Notes under the pieces: generated by a model | The model's input: the letters and a program-made list of their open reading frames with translations, nothing else | What the model was told of the DNA's origin: nothing | Database searches by the model: none | Assembly (NCBI GenBank): GCA_964423615.1 | Contig: CAYRFQ010000098.1 | Location: forward strand, 1 to 30,681 | Reading direction: 5' to 3' | DNA from: CAYRFQ01 sp964423615 | GTDB lineage: Bacteria > Planctomycetota > Planctomycetia > Gemmatales > Gemmataceae | DNA length: 30,681 nucleotides | In this document: positions 1-7,572 of the stretch, piece after piece | Numbering within the stretch: the stretch's first letter is position 1 | Layout of the letters: each line of letters opens with the position of its first letter | Program-made: the position numbers and the translations under genes

Positions 1-94
1 AGACCTCTTCGAGATATTGGTTTTGGGCTTCCTGAGAGTTTTTCTCCAGGGCTTCTGAGAAAATCGTCATCACCTGTGGACGGTCATGATTCAT
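1..94 (-). CDS. Serine/threonine protein kinase, N-terminal fragment (runs off window)
   Basis: An ATG on the minus strand at 94-92 opens a frame that stays open to the window edge (31 codons). The peptide starts MNHDRPQVMTIFSEALEK and continues with a Gln/Glu-rich stretch ending QYLEEV. The pattern 'IF..ALE......YL.E' is the usual N-terminus of planctomycete Ser/Thr kinases encoded directly downstream of ECF sigma factors. The sigma factor gene ends 91 bases upstream on the same strand, which supports this reading. No catalytic motif lies inside the window, so the kinase call rests on the N-terminal signature and the neighbour. Any other protein with a similar start would fit less well. Confidence 0.6.
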   Translation of the reverse strand, partial: MNHDRPQVMTIFSEALEKNSQEAQNQYLEEV

Positions 95-185
95 GAGAAG
101 ACTCCATTAAATTCCGGGTTCTATAACTCAATGCCCCCTTTGCAGACAATTTGCGACAGGTCATTCGGATTTTTTTCAATTTGTT

Positions 186-752
186 TTAGCTGTGGTCGTC
201 GTTGCACATTGCGCGGTAAAGCCATGCTTTGGCAAACGCCCAATAGCGATCCGCCGTCCGTCGCACAATACCCAAAGTATTCGCTGTTTCTTCTAGGGTG
301 AGACCTGCAAAAATGTGGAGCTTCACCACTTCGACGCAATCTGGTCGCTCCTGAGCTAATTGTTCCAGTGCCTCGTCGAGGGCAAGCAAATCGTCGTCAG
401 TGGCGTCTTCCACTCTGGCTAACTGATCCAAAGCAATCCTCTTCCACTTGCCGCCTCGCTTCTGCCGATTCTTATCGCGAGCTTGATTGATAAGGATTCG
501 CCGCATGGCTTCGGCAGCCGCCGCGAAGAAATGACCACGACTGTTCCACTCCTGAGCCTTCTCGTTATGGACCAAACGAACGTAGGCCTCGTGGACGAGG
601 GCAGTCGCTTGGAGAGTTTGCCCTGGGGCTTCGTTGGCCATTCTCTGGGTGGCGAGTTTCCGAAGTTCGTCATAGACCAAAGGCAACAACTGGTCAGCAG
701 CCTTCGGGTCGCCTTGCTCGATGTCAGACAGGATGCGAGTGATTTCGTTCAT
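186..752 (-). CDS. ECF-family RNA polymerase sigma factor (planctomycete Sigma70-ECF type)
   Basis: This 188-residue protein has sigma region 2 at about residues 10-95 (LLPLVYDELRKLA, then TALVHEAYVRLV and the FFAAAAEAMRRILINQARDK segment). Sigma region 4, an HTH, lies at about 130-180 (LTLEETANTLGIVRRTADRYW). This is the short sigma-70-like ECF family expanded in planctomycetes, where each copy usually precedes a membrane Ser/Thr kinase. The same arrangement is seen here, with the kinase start at 94. It should direct core RNA polymerase to a specific promoter set, perhaps controlled by the adjacent kinase (inference). Length is normal and the frame is intact. Region 4 has IVRRTADRYW where many family members have VSRRTVERDW, a conservative change. 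Confidence 0.93.
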   Translation of the reverse strand: MNEITRILSDIEQGDPKAADQLLPLVYDELRKLATQRMANEAPGQTLQATALVHEAYVRLVHNEKAQEWNSRGHFFAAAAEAMRRILINQARDKNRQKRGGKWKRIALDQLARVEDATDDDLLALDEALEQLAQERPDCVEVVKLHIFAGLTLEETANTLGIVRRTADRYWAFAKAWLYRAMCNDDHS

Positions 753-832
753 GTTGGTGATCGTTGGATTCGGTGCTTGGAGTTCATCTTGAGTTTCCGT
801 CCATCATCCCATTTTCCCACTCCAAGACCGAC

Positions 833-862
833 AAAAAAAGCCAGCCGACTGGATAGCTGGCT
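833..862 (-). terminator. Rho-independent terminator (minus strand)
   Basis: A 7-bp stem, AGCCAGC (839-845) with GCTGGCT (856-862), has a 10-base loop. Seven A residues on the plus strand (833-839) become a U-tract on the minus-strand transcript. It lies downstream of the minus-strand genes that end at 1386 and upstream of the sigma factor, so it probably separates the two transcription units. The plus strand has no U-tract, so it works in one direction. Confidence 0.7.
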
Positions 863-1385
863 GGCCAAAGTTGTTTGCGACTAAACTTTTCTGAACTGGT
901 GAAAGTTAAACTTGAGAGAGAACTGATCAGAGCACCATCATATTGTCGCTGGGGTCAGCCCAGCAGGTGAAGATTTGCATAAACTGGAAGTGTTGGTTAG
1001 CTTCGAATCGGCAAACCGTTATACGCTGCGGTCCGCCGATACCGCGGAGGTTTGCACTGTTTTTTGAGCGTTGGATCCCTTTGCAAGATTCCAACGGTTG
1101 TGTCGGTGTAGACGTAGATGTTTCGTAGACGCTGTCCTCAGCGCTCTCAAATCGGCCTGGAACATAACATTTTCGGCCCTTTCCTGCTTCCGGTCGATCC
1201 AACCGCTGAAGGGAACGAAGAGTAGGGAAGTATGGCCGGATGATGTCTCGATCAATCGCGAAATTGAGAATCTAGACTTTGGCGAACCTCTGCAATTCCA
1301 CCACGCATCTCTGTAAGCTTGGGTTGCCGAACTTACCAAAAAAGATGTGCTTACGTGAGTAGAGTCTGGAATCTCTGCGCTCGGT
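863..1385. other. Non-coding stretch without a recognisable gene
   Basis: About 520 bases between the terminator and the rusA-like gene. Short open frames exist on both strands, including a 91-codon minus-strand frame (927-1202) opened only by a TTG. None gives a peptide that I recognise, and all overlap each other. The stretch may be degraded coding DNA at the left edge of the relic element. Confidence 0.5.
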
Positions 1386-1757
1386 TCAAACTACATCCTC
1401 CAAAACAACGAACGTCTCTCGCGTACTTTCACCCCGGAGCCATTCTGGTTTGGTCGTTTCGCACCAACTCGGTGAGTCATCCTTCAGTAACTTGACATCG
1501 ACTAGTGCGTCGAGCAGAGACTTCCAGACGTTGTCCGAGTCCAATCGTCTCGTGCCTTTGGGCAGTACGATCCGCAAAGAGACTTTCCGTTTACCCTCGG
1601 CTGTGGGAATGCCTTGCCGCAAGGACTCAGCTTGGATCAGTTGTTTGTCCTGGTTTTTGATTCGGTGTCGTTTACCCCAGTGGCCTTGGAGACGGTTTAG
1701 ACTCGTCGGTACGAAATCAGGAAGCCAAAGTACGTGGGTCGTTGGAGTTATGGCCAT
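1386..1757 (-). CDS. RusA-family Holliday junction resolvase (crossover junction endodeoxyribonuclease)
   Basis: A 123-residue protein, the usual size for RusA. The diagnostic segment is at about residues 72-98: RRLDSDNVWKSLLDAL, then a hydrophobic link and LKDDSPSW. It matches the RusA signature D.DN..K...DaL...lf.DD. with the metal-binding aspartates kept. RusA dimers cleave four-way DNA junctions and are typical of prophages and integrative elements, where they resolve recombination or replication intermediates. The start at 1757 has a GAGGTG ribosome-binding site about 7 bases upstream. The gene lies downstream of the 'STGPRT' protein and the AAA ATPase on the same strand, so it probably belongs to the same mobile unit. 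The C-terminus (ETFVVLEDVV) looks complete. Confidence 0.85.
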   Translation of the reverse strand: MAITPTTHVLWLPDFVPTSLNRLQGHWGKRHRIKNQDKQLIQAESLRQGIPTAEGKRKVSLRIVLPKGTRRLDSDNVWKSLLDALVDVKLLKDDSPSWCETTKPEWLRGESTRETFVVLEDVV

Positions 1758-1832
1758 GTCACTTCACCTCAAATTGTTTCGCAAAATTGGGATATTCAAG
1801 AACCCCAATTCTGCAAAACAAACCCATTTTGG

Positions 1833-2795
1833 TTACGAGTCGTCTCGGCCTATTCGCTTCGCTTGCAGTCGTTCCAGCTCGTGTATCGAAGCAAGCAACT
1901 GGCGGTTCAGGTGAGCTTCGTGGCGAGACACCGTCTTGAGAACTTCGTCATTCGGGACAAGGTTTTCTCGAGCCAGTTGGTTCTTTTTCCGGTCGACTTG
2001 TGCTTGAAGTTTGGTTGCACATTCACGCAAACTGGTCAACGTGGTTTCCGTCTCTGCGGCTCTCAAGCCGGCTTCGTCAACGATCGTTCGGACCAGTTCT
2101 TGCTCATCGGTGCCGAGTTTCGAAGCGAAAAACCGGACTGTGTCATGGACCATCTCAGCGTTCCATTTGTAGTCTATTACAGCCGTGTTCTCGGCCTCAA
2201 GGTCCAGAGCAATCCTGAGATCGGGGTCGAAGTCGATTTCGTAACCACCGCCGACTAGCTCTTCGAGAATTTCGAGTATACCGGTCGGGTCCAAGAATCG
2301 ACTTTCTACCACGATTTCAGGATAGCCTCGGACCATCGCTGCAGTTGTCGCATACACGGCAGCTTCACAGTCAAACTTGTCGATCTGTCTGCGGAATTCC
2401 GCGAGCTTTTTTTCGGCTGGAATTTGACTTGTCCATGACCGTTCGTGTGGCGCAGGAGGTTTTGCATTGTCGATTGCTTCGGCGGCCTTTTCGTAGACGA
2501 CGTTCGCCGCCTCTGATTCGTAGCGTTCGATCCGGCGGATGCGCCACATCAGGTTACTTGCGCGTTCAGCCAGCGACAGTTCGACCGGTCCAACCGGTGC
2601 CAGATCTGCGATAAATGCTGTCGAAAATTGTGTCCACTGCTCGATAGTTTCCGCCGAAGTCACGACCGGAGCGGTCGATGTGAGACCGTGTTTTGTGGCA
2701 TTGGTTGTAATTGCCTTTTTCCCTCGAGGGGTTCGTGGTCCGGTGCTTTTCTTGGCGTTCGAACGATTCGCATCACTCTGCTTTTTACTGGTCAT
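1833..2795 (-). CDS. Conserved planctomycete hypothetical protein with N-terminal 'STGPRT' signature
   Basis: A 320-residue protein. Its N-terminus contains NAKKSTGPRTPRGKKAITTN followed by NATKHGL. This signature is found in many planctomycete and other bacterial hypothetical proteins of the form 'NA..STGPRT.EGK..S..NA.KHGL'. The rest is highly charged and probably helical. The C-terminus (RHEAHLNRQLLASIHELERLQAKR) is also typical of the family. No enzyme motif is visible and the function is unknown. It lies 75 bases upstream of the rusA-like gene on the same strand. Its family also occurs outside mobile elements, so it may be cargo or a host gene trapped between element genes. Confidence 0.72.
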   Translation of the reverse strand: MTSKKQSDANRSNAKKSTGPRTPRGKKAITTNATKHGLTSTAPVVTSAETIEQWTQFSTAFIADLAPVGPVELSLAERASNLMWRIRRIERYESEAANVVYEKAAEAIDNAKPPAPHERSWTSQIPAEKKLAEFRRQIDKFDCEAAVYATTAAMVRGYPEIVVESRFLDPTGILEILEELVGGGYEIDFDPDLRIALDLEAENTAVIDYKWNAEMVHDTVRFFASKLGTDEQELVRTIVDEAGLRAAETETTLTSLRECATKLQAQVDRKKNQLARENLVPNDEVLKTVSRHEAHLNRQLLASIHELERLQAKRIGRDDS

Positions 2796-3022
2796 AGTGG
2801 TTATCCCTGAGATAGTGGCTATGTGGTACCGATTCCCATGGTACGTTCACTTTTGCTGCTGGAGGCGGCTATGAGGCCTGAGCTCCGGTTTGTGCGGGCG
2901 TCGTCGTACTCTTTTCAATTCAATCGTCAAATTCGCGCGAGGTGGCATTTTCTACGTCTCTGAAATAACGCTGGTTTGGAGCGATTGGCCCAAGCCGGGT
3001 CCTTTGGTTGCGTCTCTTGGAT

Positions 3023-3271
3023 GAACATTGGCCCGGACACAATGTGCACCGATACACCCAAGAGCCAATTAGCATGTAAACATTTATTTAGCATAGACTT
3101 ATGGCTGCGCTTTTGGGTGCACTTTGGGGGTGCACCCAAAAGCTAGATATACCCATGGGTGCACTTTGGGGGTGCACCCAAAAGCGCAGCCATAAGTACC
3201 TGTACATAAACAACTTAGAAGCATCCAGACTCTTGGGTGTATGGGTGCATGTGGTGCCCGGGCCAGTGTTC
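3023..3271. repeat. 249-bp gapless palindrome (nested inverted and direct repeats)
   Basis: The 100-base arms 3023-3122 and 3172-3271 pair symmetrically around 3147 with no insertion or deletion. The inner 26 bases (3097-3122 with 3172-3197) are a perfect inverted repeat. The outer 41 bases (3023-3063 with 3231-3271) match at 35 of 41 positions. The middle 33 bases are weakly conserved. The core also holds a 30-bp direct repeat (3114-3143 and 3156-3185, offset 42), each copy containing its own GGGTGCAC/GTGCACCC hairpin. Weak symmetry continues a little beyond both ends. The right arm overlaps the last codons of the ATPase gene. It could be a MITE or REP-like element, an origin or a processing site. 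The sequence alone does not decide. Confidence 0.9.
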
Positions 3272-4906
3272 ACCCATGGGAGGCATTTGATTCGGGAGGC
3301 ACCAGTAATACGGACGGCCTCGGCCTCCGGGGGGTTGCACTTTGGACTCACCACCAAGTCGCCTCTTGAGGGGTTCACGGATCCACCACTGACGACTTCG
3401 TTTCTCGCCAATTGTTTCCGTGAGGAACAAATTCCCTGACTCGAGGCAGTCCTTTGCCAGCTTCGGTCCTTCTCCTAGAAAGTCCTTCAAAAACTCCGCA
3501 GCGGCCACCGAAACGTCTGTTTCGTCGGAGGACCTTCGACCCTCGGCGAGCAAGTCATTGATATCGATGTCAGAGGCTGAGTCGCTGAACGACACTGTGA
3601 TCATTTGGGTGCAAAGGGCTTCGAGCTGCTTGTCTGTAAAGCAGCCCCGAAGGTCCCCGAGACACCAATTCGCGTCGCTGGAGTCGAGACCCTCGATCCG
3701 GTATCGCCTCGGGGGAGGCTGCTTGGCACTGTTCGATTTTTCATTGGACAGGTAGAAAGCTCCTTTTTCGTTTGGATCAGGAGCGACAATCCATGCAGCA
3801 CGACAAGCATTGACCCAAGCGACGCTCCCACCAACACGAGCTACCGCATTTGCTCCTGTCGATTTGTTAAGGTGCTTGATCAATAAGACACTGGCGTTTG
3901 TCCTGTTGGCCAGCTCCGAAAGTGGCCGGAGCATAGTTCGCAATTCTGCATCTTTGTGTTCGTCCTTGTTTCCAACGAACCCGCTTGCCGGGTCGATGAT
4001 GACCAACTTGAACTCGGGGTGCGATTCCAGAAATCCCTCGAGTTCTTCAAGATTTTCAAGGCTGAAGGGCGAGCGGGTGCCGTTGGGGTGTTCAATTTCG
4101 TCCAAGTACCGGACCAGATTCAAATCCGCTCGAGCTGCGATCAACTTTGGCAAAACGGTTTCTTCGGCACCTTCCTCACAGGTGACCCAAAGCGTCCCGA
4201 CAGGTTCCGGCGAGTCGTAGCTCAGCCCTAGGGCAGGCCAACCCCGAGACAAACTTGCAGCAATCGAGCAAGCGACGGTCGATTTCCCTACAGCTCCGTT
4301 GCCTGCAATCAAACACAGTTTTCCTTTTGGGAGCCAGTCCGGCACAAGCCATTCTAGAATCTGGAGCTTCATGTCCCCAAACGACCGGGTCGACAGTCGT
4401 GACCTTGCGGATTCGATCTTTTCCCGAGACAGCCTCGCCAGCTCTTGCCTGGTGCCGTCGGCACCAAGCCAATCGGACACGCTGGCCTCCTCCGCAAGGC
4501 CGGGAACGTCGAGGATTGCGACGGTTTTGCACACACCAAACAGTCTTTTTTTCAGACGCTCAGCTTGTTGCCGATCCTTGGACGATGACGGCAAGATGAT
4601 CACCGATCGCCCAACAAAGGGCTCGTTAGATTGCGGAAGCGCAAGCGTGGGGTCAACTGTACTAGCAACACCGATCGCCCGGAGGGAATCCGCGTCTCTG
4701 ATTGTAAAGGCAACATAAACAATCTCGCTTTTCGATGTTGCAGTTATCTTGGCCAGATAAGGCCTGATGTCGTCTTGAGAAAATCCATGAAATGCCTCGT
4801 CATCGAACGACTCATGTTTGCCGCTACCATTCGACGGCCTTCCTGCACAGCCCGCGCCAAGTGCGCCTCGCAAGGCAGCTTGGCGGACGCGCTCGTCGTC
4901 TGTCAT
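3215..4906 (-). CDS. RepA/DnaB-like AAA ATPase (replicative helicase type) with vestigial TOPRIM-like region
   Basis: A 563-residue protein. Residues 99-155 look like a TOPRIM domain of phage or plasmid primase-helicases (GRSVIILPSSS..., ending VPGLAEEASVSDWL.ADGT.QEL), but the acidic DnD motif is replaced by SSS, so primase activity is unlikely. The RecA-fold ATPase follows, with Walker A GNGAVGKST (202-210), Walker B LVIID (301-305) and a KHLNKS motif (344-349) as in RepA-type hexameric helicases. The start has a GGAGG site 5 bases upstream and overlaps the preceding stop (ATGA), indicating translational coupling. The natural C-terminus is probably near RGRPYYWCLP. The last 20 or so residues are encoded by the palindrome and look foreign. 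It is probably the replication helicase of the integrated element. Confidence 0.82.
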   Translation of the reverse strand: MTDDERVRQAALRGALGAGCAGRPSNGSGKHESFDDEAFHGFSQDDIRPYLAKITATSKSEIVYVAFTIRDADSLRAIGVASTVDPTLALPQSNEPFVGRSVIILPSSSKDRQQAERLKKRLFGVCKTVAILDVPGLAEEASVSDWLGADGTRQELARLSREKIESARSRLSTRSFGDMKLQILEWLVPDWLPKGKLCLIAGNGAVGKSTVACSIAASLSRGWPALGLSYDSPEPVGTLWVTCEEGAEETVLPKLIAARADLNLVRYLDEIEHPNGTRSPFSLENLEELEGFLESHPEFKLVIIDPASGFVGNKDEHKDAELRTMLRPLSELANRTNASVLLIKHLNKSTGANAVARVGGSVAWVNACRAAWIVAPDPNEKGAFYLSNEKSNSAKQPPPRRYRIEGLDSSDANWCLGDLRGCFTDKQLEALCTQMITVSFSDSASDIDINDLLAEGRRSSDETDVSVAAAEFLKDFLGEGPKLAKDCLESGNLFLTETIGEKRSRQWWIREPLKRRLGGESKVQPPGGRGRPYYWCLPNQMPPMGEHWPGHHMHPYTQESGCF

Positions 4907-5316
4907 CGATGCCTCCTTTTTCTTTTTTCGCGCTCGGCTTCAACGATCGCGTCGGCGATCATTGAAGCCAGCTTGTCGCGAAGCCTTCGGTCGTCATTTT
5001 CTTCCCTTAGGCTGACTTTTTCAGGCAATTCTGTGAGATACTCAATTGTTGAATTGTTAAACGGGAACAAACCAGCGTCCCACAAAATTGCTTCCTCGGC
5101 CCGTGTGAGCAGGCCACACACAGGATAATTAAGCGGGGGGCGGTCCGTGACTTCGATCGCCCAGTAGCGACTGCGCAGTTCGGCGAGTATTTCGAACGGG
5201 TTAGTTGAGCCAAATTGAACTTCGATCAAGGAAGGCTGAGCGGAGTTGGTCCAACGAATGCCTTCAACTAACGGTGGTTCCTGGGTGTCGATTTGCTTTG
5301 AATATTTTTTTATCAT
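4903..5316 (-). CDS. Small hypothetical protein of the mobile element
   Basis: A 137-residue protein that I do not recognise. It begins MIKKYSKQIDTQEPP, has a compact middle part (FEILAELRSRYWAIEV, then CGLLTRAEEAILWDAG) and ends in a charged helical tail (EAEREKRKRRHR). There are no membrane segments or catalytic motifs. It ends by overlapping the ATPase start codon by four bases, so the two are probably translated together. It begins 45 bases after the HTH gene. The place in the operon suggests an accessory role in element replication or regulation. No strong ribosome-binding site is visible before the ATG at 5316. Confidence 0.6.
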   Translation of the reverse strand: MIKKYSKQIDTQEPPLVEGIRWTNSAQPSLIEVQFGSTNPFEILAELRSRYWAIEVTDRPPLNYPVCGLLTRAEEAILWDAGLFPFNNSTIEYLTELPEKVSLREENDDRRLRDKLASMIADAIVEAEREKRKRRHR

Positions 5317-5360
5317 GTTGTAGAACTTTATTGCTAACAGAGCTCTGTTTTATGGGCCTA

Positions 5361-5582
5361 TCACGCTTCGCCGACCATCGACCTCTCAACGAATTCATTC
5401 AGAGCCTTGGCGGGGATTCGTCGCGATTTGCCAAATTTAGCAAACCTCAGCTCTCCACTATTCATCAGACCATAAACCTTGCCGCGAGAAATCCCGAGGA
5501 GTTCCCCGACTTGCTTGACGGTCAAGAATCGGTCGTTGAGGATTCTTGGAGCTTCGTTCTGGTCGCCTTGGTTTATTGCCAT
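5361..5582 (-). CDS. Excisionase-like helix-turn-helix DNA-binding protein
   Basis: This 73-residue protein is dominated by a winged-helix HTH of the MerR/excisionase (HTH_17) type at about residues 18-68: FLTVKQVGELLGISRGKVYGL, then GELRFAKFGKSRRIPAKALNEF. Such proteins act as recombination directionality factors (Xis) or as small regulators of integrase and replication genes. It is the first gene of the minus-strand operon and faces the divergent plus-strand unit holding the integrase, which is the expected position for a regulator or excisionase. The start at 5582 has only a weak ribosome-binding site (AGAAAG). Confidence 0.8.
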   Translation of the reverse strand: MAINQGDQNEAPRILNDRFLTVKQVGELLGISRGKVYGLMNSGELRFAKFGKSRRIPAKALNEFVERSMVGEA

Positions 5583-5732
5583 CTTTCTAGTCCCGTTCTG
5601 TGATTTTTGTTTTGTTACGGCAATTTATGTTCTAAATGTAACGAAGCATAGATTGACGATCAAGGACGTTTATGCAATAATTAAATGTCACAGACGTAGA
5701 TTATCTGTCACACAAGGATTTGAGGGTTCCTC
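5583..5732. promoter_or_regulatory. Divergent promoter region with TGTCACA direct repeats
   Basis: This AT-rich 150-base gap lies between the excisionase-like gene (minus) and the zinc-ribbon/HTH gene (plus), so it must carry both promoters. Two identical heptamers TGTCACA lie at 5686-5692 and 5706-5712, offset by exactly 20 bases (about two helical turns), just upstream of the plus-strand start. An inverted pair GTTAC (5614-5618) and GTAAC (5638-5642) lies nearer the minus-strand start. These could be operators for the HTH proteins on either side (inference). Confidence 0.4.
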
Positions 5733-6755
5733 ATGCTGGACGAACTGAGAGAATTTCTTTGGATGCGGCCGCGATCAGGACAGCGAGGGGTCGAAATCGC
5801 GATGCGAAAAAGGGATGACGTCGATGGAGCTGAGGAACAAGCGATCGTGGTTTGTGACGGCGGTTCTTTTGTCGAGTATTTTCCGCTCCAGGAACGGGAG
5901 TCGCTTTATCGAGTCCTCGCTTCCGTCGACCCGACCCCAGAAGGCATTTTGGCCTTCGTGCGGGATTATGGTTTTCTTGGGGCTCCTCTTAGCGATTTGC
6001 AGAACGGCGCTGAAATTGACCCTACTGTCCATCAAGAATTCTTTCACGAATTTATTTGGGAGTGGAAGAGTCTCGTCTTGCAGCTGCGCGAATACGTGCG
6101 AGTTTGGGATCTGATCGAGGGAGGTGACACTGCGGCCCTTTCGGAAAATTTCCGATGGGAAGGCGACACTTCGATCGAGTATGTGCCGCCTTCCCACATC
6201 AGCTATGAAAAAACAGTGCGGCCTGAGTTGTGGGCCGCACTAGACAAAACGACTCGCGAGTCGTTGAAACGAAATGACGAGCTTAATCGCGTCATTGCCT
6301 CAGCAGCATGGGGGTACGATCTCGAGGACTTCGATTCTGGCGACGTCCTCTTGCCTGCTCGGCTCTGGCTTTACGATAGGATGAACGCCCACTTGCAAAA
6401 TCTACAAACTTTCCTCGAATGGGATCCGCGGACACAAAAAACACGAATGCGATCATGCCCTTTAAGCCTTGCCGCTGCGGTCTACTACCAGATGGCCGTG
6501 GCCGTGCTCAACGGACGGGTCTCGAAGCAATGCCAAAGTTGCGGTGTTTGGTTCGAGATCACACCGAGAGTGAGCCGCTCCGACCGGGTCACTTGTTCGA
6601 GCAGTTGTCGGACTCGCCTGTACAGGGAGAGGCGAGACAAAGCGATACGACTTTTCGCCGAAGGCAAGCAAGTAAAAACGATCGCGAAGGAAATTGGATC
6701 GGACCTCGAGACTGTCCGGAAATGGGTCAAAAAGACCAAGAAAAAGAAAGGCTAA
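5733..6755 (+). CDS. Zinc-ribbon (CGNR-like) and helix-turn-helix protein, putative regulator
   Basis: A 340-residue protein. The N-terminal 260 residues are not recognised. Near the C-terminus, Cys267 and Cys270 (CQSCGVWFE) with Cys288 and Cys292 (CSSSCRTRLYRERR) form a CGNR-like zinc ribbon. A resolvase-type HTH follows (AIRLFAEGKQVKTIAKEIGSDLETVRKWV, about 304-332), then a Lys-rich tail. It is therefore likely to bind DNA. The integrase start codon comes three bases after its stop, so the two are probably translated together and the protein may control or assist integration. The start at 5733 follows a GAGG motif. Confidence 0.65.
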   Translation: MLDELREFLWMRPRSGQRGVEIAMRKRDDVDGAEEQAIVVCDGGSFVEYFPLQERESLYRVLASVDPTPEGILAFVRDYGFLGAPLSDLQNGAEIDPTVHQEFFHEFIWEWKSLVLQLREYVRVWDLIEGGDTAALSENFRWEGDTSIEYVPPSHISYEKTVRPELWAALDKTTRESLKRNDELNRVIASAAWGYDLEDFDSGDVLLPARLWLYDRMNAHLQNLQTFLEWDPRTQKTRMRSCPLSLAAAVYYQMAVAVLNGRVSKQCQSCGVWFEITPRVSRSDRVTCSSSCRTRLYRERRDKAIRLFAEGKQVKTIAKEIGSDLETVRKWVKKTKKKKG

Positions 6756-6758
6756 GTC

Positions 6759-7445
6759 ATGGCGAAGAAAAGACGAGGAAAGCATGAAGGTTCTGTGAGC
6801 CAACGGAAAGACGGCAGATGGGAAGTCAGACTCGACCTCGGCATCGACCCCAAGACAGGCAAGCGGCGACGAATCTCGCGATACGCCAAGACCAAAAGAG
6901 AGGCCATGGAGAAGCTCCGATCGATGCAAAACGAGCACCTCGGCAGAGCCATCATCGAGCCCAGCCGATTGACCCTGGAACAGTTTCTCCAAGATTGGCT
7001 GGCCGCCAGCGACCACGAATCGAAGACAACGGCGAGGTATGTTTCGGCGTTCAAGAACCACGTCTACCCACACATCGGCCCCCTCCGATTGGATCGACTG
7101 CAACCCTCGCACCTCACCCAGTGGCAGGCCAGACTCTCCGAGGTTGGCAGTCGAACAAGGCAGCTCGTTGTCATCGGCTTGAAGGCCGCTTTGAACTATG
7201 CCACCGAGCAAGGGTTGATCGGCCCCAATCCCGCTGAAAGGATGCCCACACCGAAACACGTTGCCGAAGAAGTCCGGTGCTGGAACGAAGCCGATCTCGC
7301 CAAGTTCCTCGATGCCGCCAAGGAATCGAGGCTCTCGGCGTTGTTCGTCTTGGCCGCATTCAGTGGGGCTCGCCGTGTTTCTTGGTTCTTGTGTTGTCCA
7401 CGCGTTTGGGAAGCAGTTGATGACCGTTTGCAGTCGGTTTGCTAG
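6759..7445 (+). pseudogene. Tyrosine recombinase/integrase, truncated in the catalytic domain
   Basis: This 228-codon frame has the N-terminal arm-binding domain (residues about 11-57: GSVSQRKDGRWEVRLDLG, then TGKRRRISRYAKTKREAMEKL) and the SAM-like core-binding domain (about 71-160). The catalytic domain starts normally (LSALFVLAAFSGARR, ending at residue 206) but then changes to an unrelated tail, VSWFLCCPRVWEAV, and stops at 7445. Full integrases of this type run to about 370-400 residues. The H-x-x-R and nucleophilic Tyr motifs are missing, so the product cannot catalyse recombination. The break lies near 7376 and probably marks a deletion or rearrangement that removed the right end of the element. 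Confidence 0.85.
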
Positions 7446-7572
7446 CCCGGACGCTTCCGAGATCAAGCCAAAAGAATCTCTTGACGGTCTTGTCCTTATC
7501 GTTTCGGTTTCGGTGGGGATAGTTTAAAATTGAAAGTGAAAAAGAGATTTTTCCCTTCGTGAGGACCCAAAC

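Larger units (their letters stand above)
1386..7445. mobile_element. Decayed integrative element (resolvase, ATPase, excisionase-like protein, truncated integrase)
   Basis: The minus-strand block (RusA-like resolvase, 'STGPRT' protein, RepA/DnaB-like ATPase, unknown protein, HTH excisionase-like protein) diverges from a plus-strand pair (zinc-ribbon/HTH protein, tyrosine integrase). These functions together are typical of prophages and integrative plasmids. No capsid, tail or conjugation gene is present, and the integrase is cut off in its catalytic domain, so the element is probably immobile. I could not identify attachment sites or a tRNA target. The left limit is uncertain and may lie anywhere from the terminator near 833 to 1386. 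The right limit is set by the break in the integrase near 7376. Confidence 0.6.

Noticed and set aside
927..1202. 91-codon minus-strand frame ending near a terminator
   Set aside because: It starts only with TTG, has no ribosome-binding site and no recognisable content; other frames overlap it.
3097..3197. CRISPR-like array suggested by the repeated units
   Set aside because: Only two direct copies exist, with one 12-base spacer, and the structure is a palindrome. No cas genes are present.
2927..3439. Two small frames reading outward through the palindrome arms
   Set aside because: Their similarity to each other follows from the inverted repeat itself. Most differences between the arms change the amino acid, so there is no sign of coding selection.
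6462..7466. 334-codon minus-strand frame opposite the zinc-ribbon and integrase genes
   Set aside because: It is antisense to two frames with clear domains and gives no recognisable protein.
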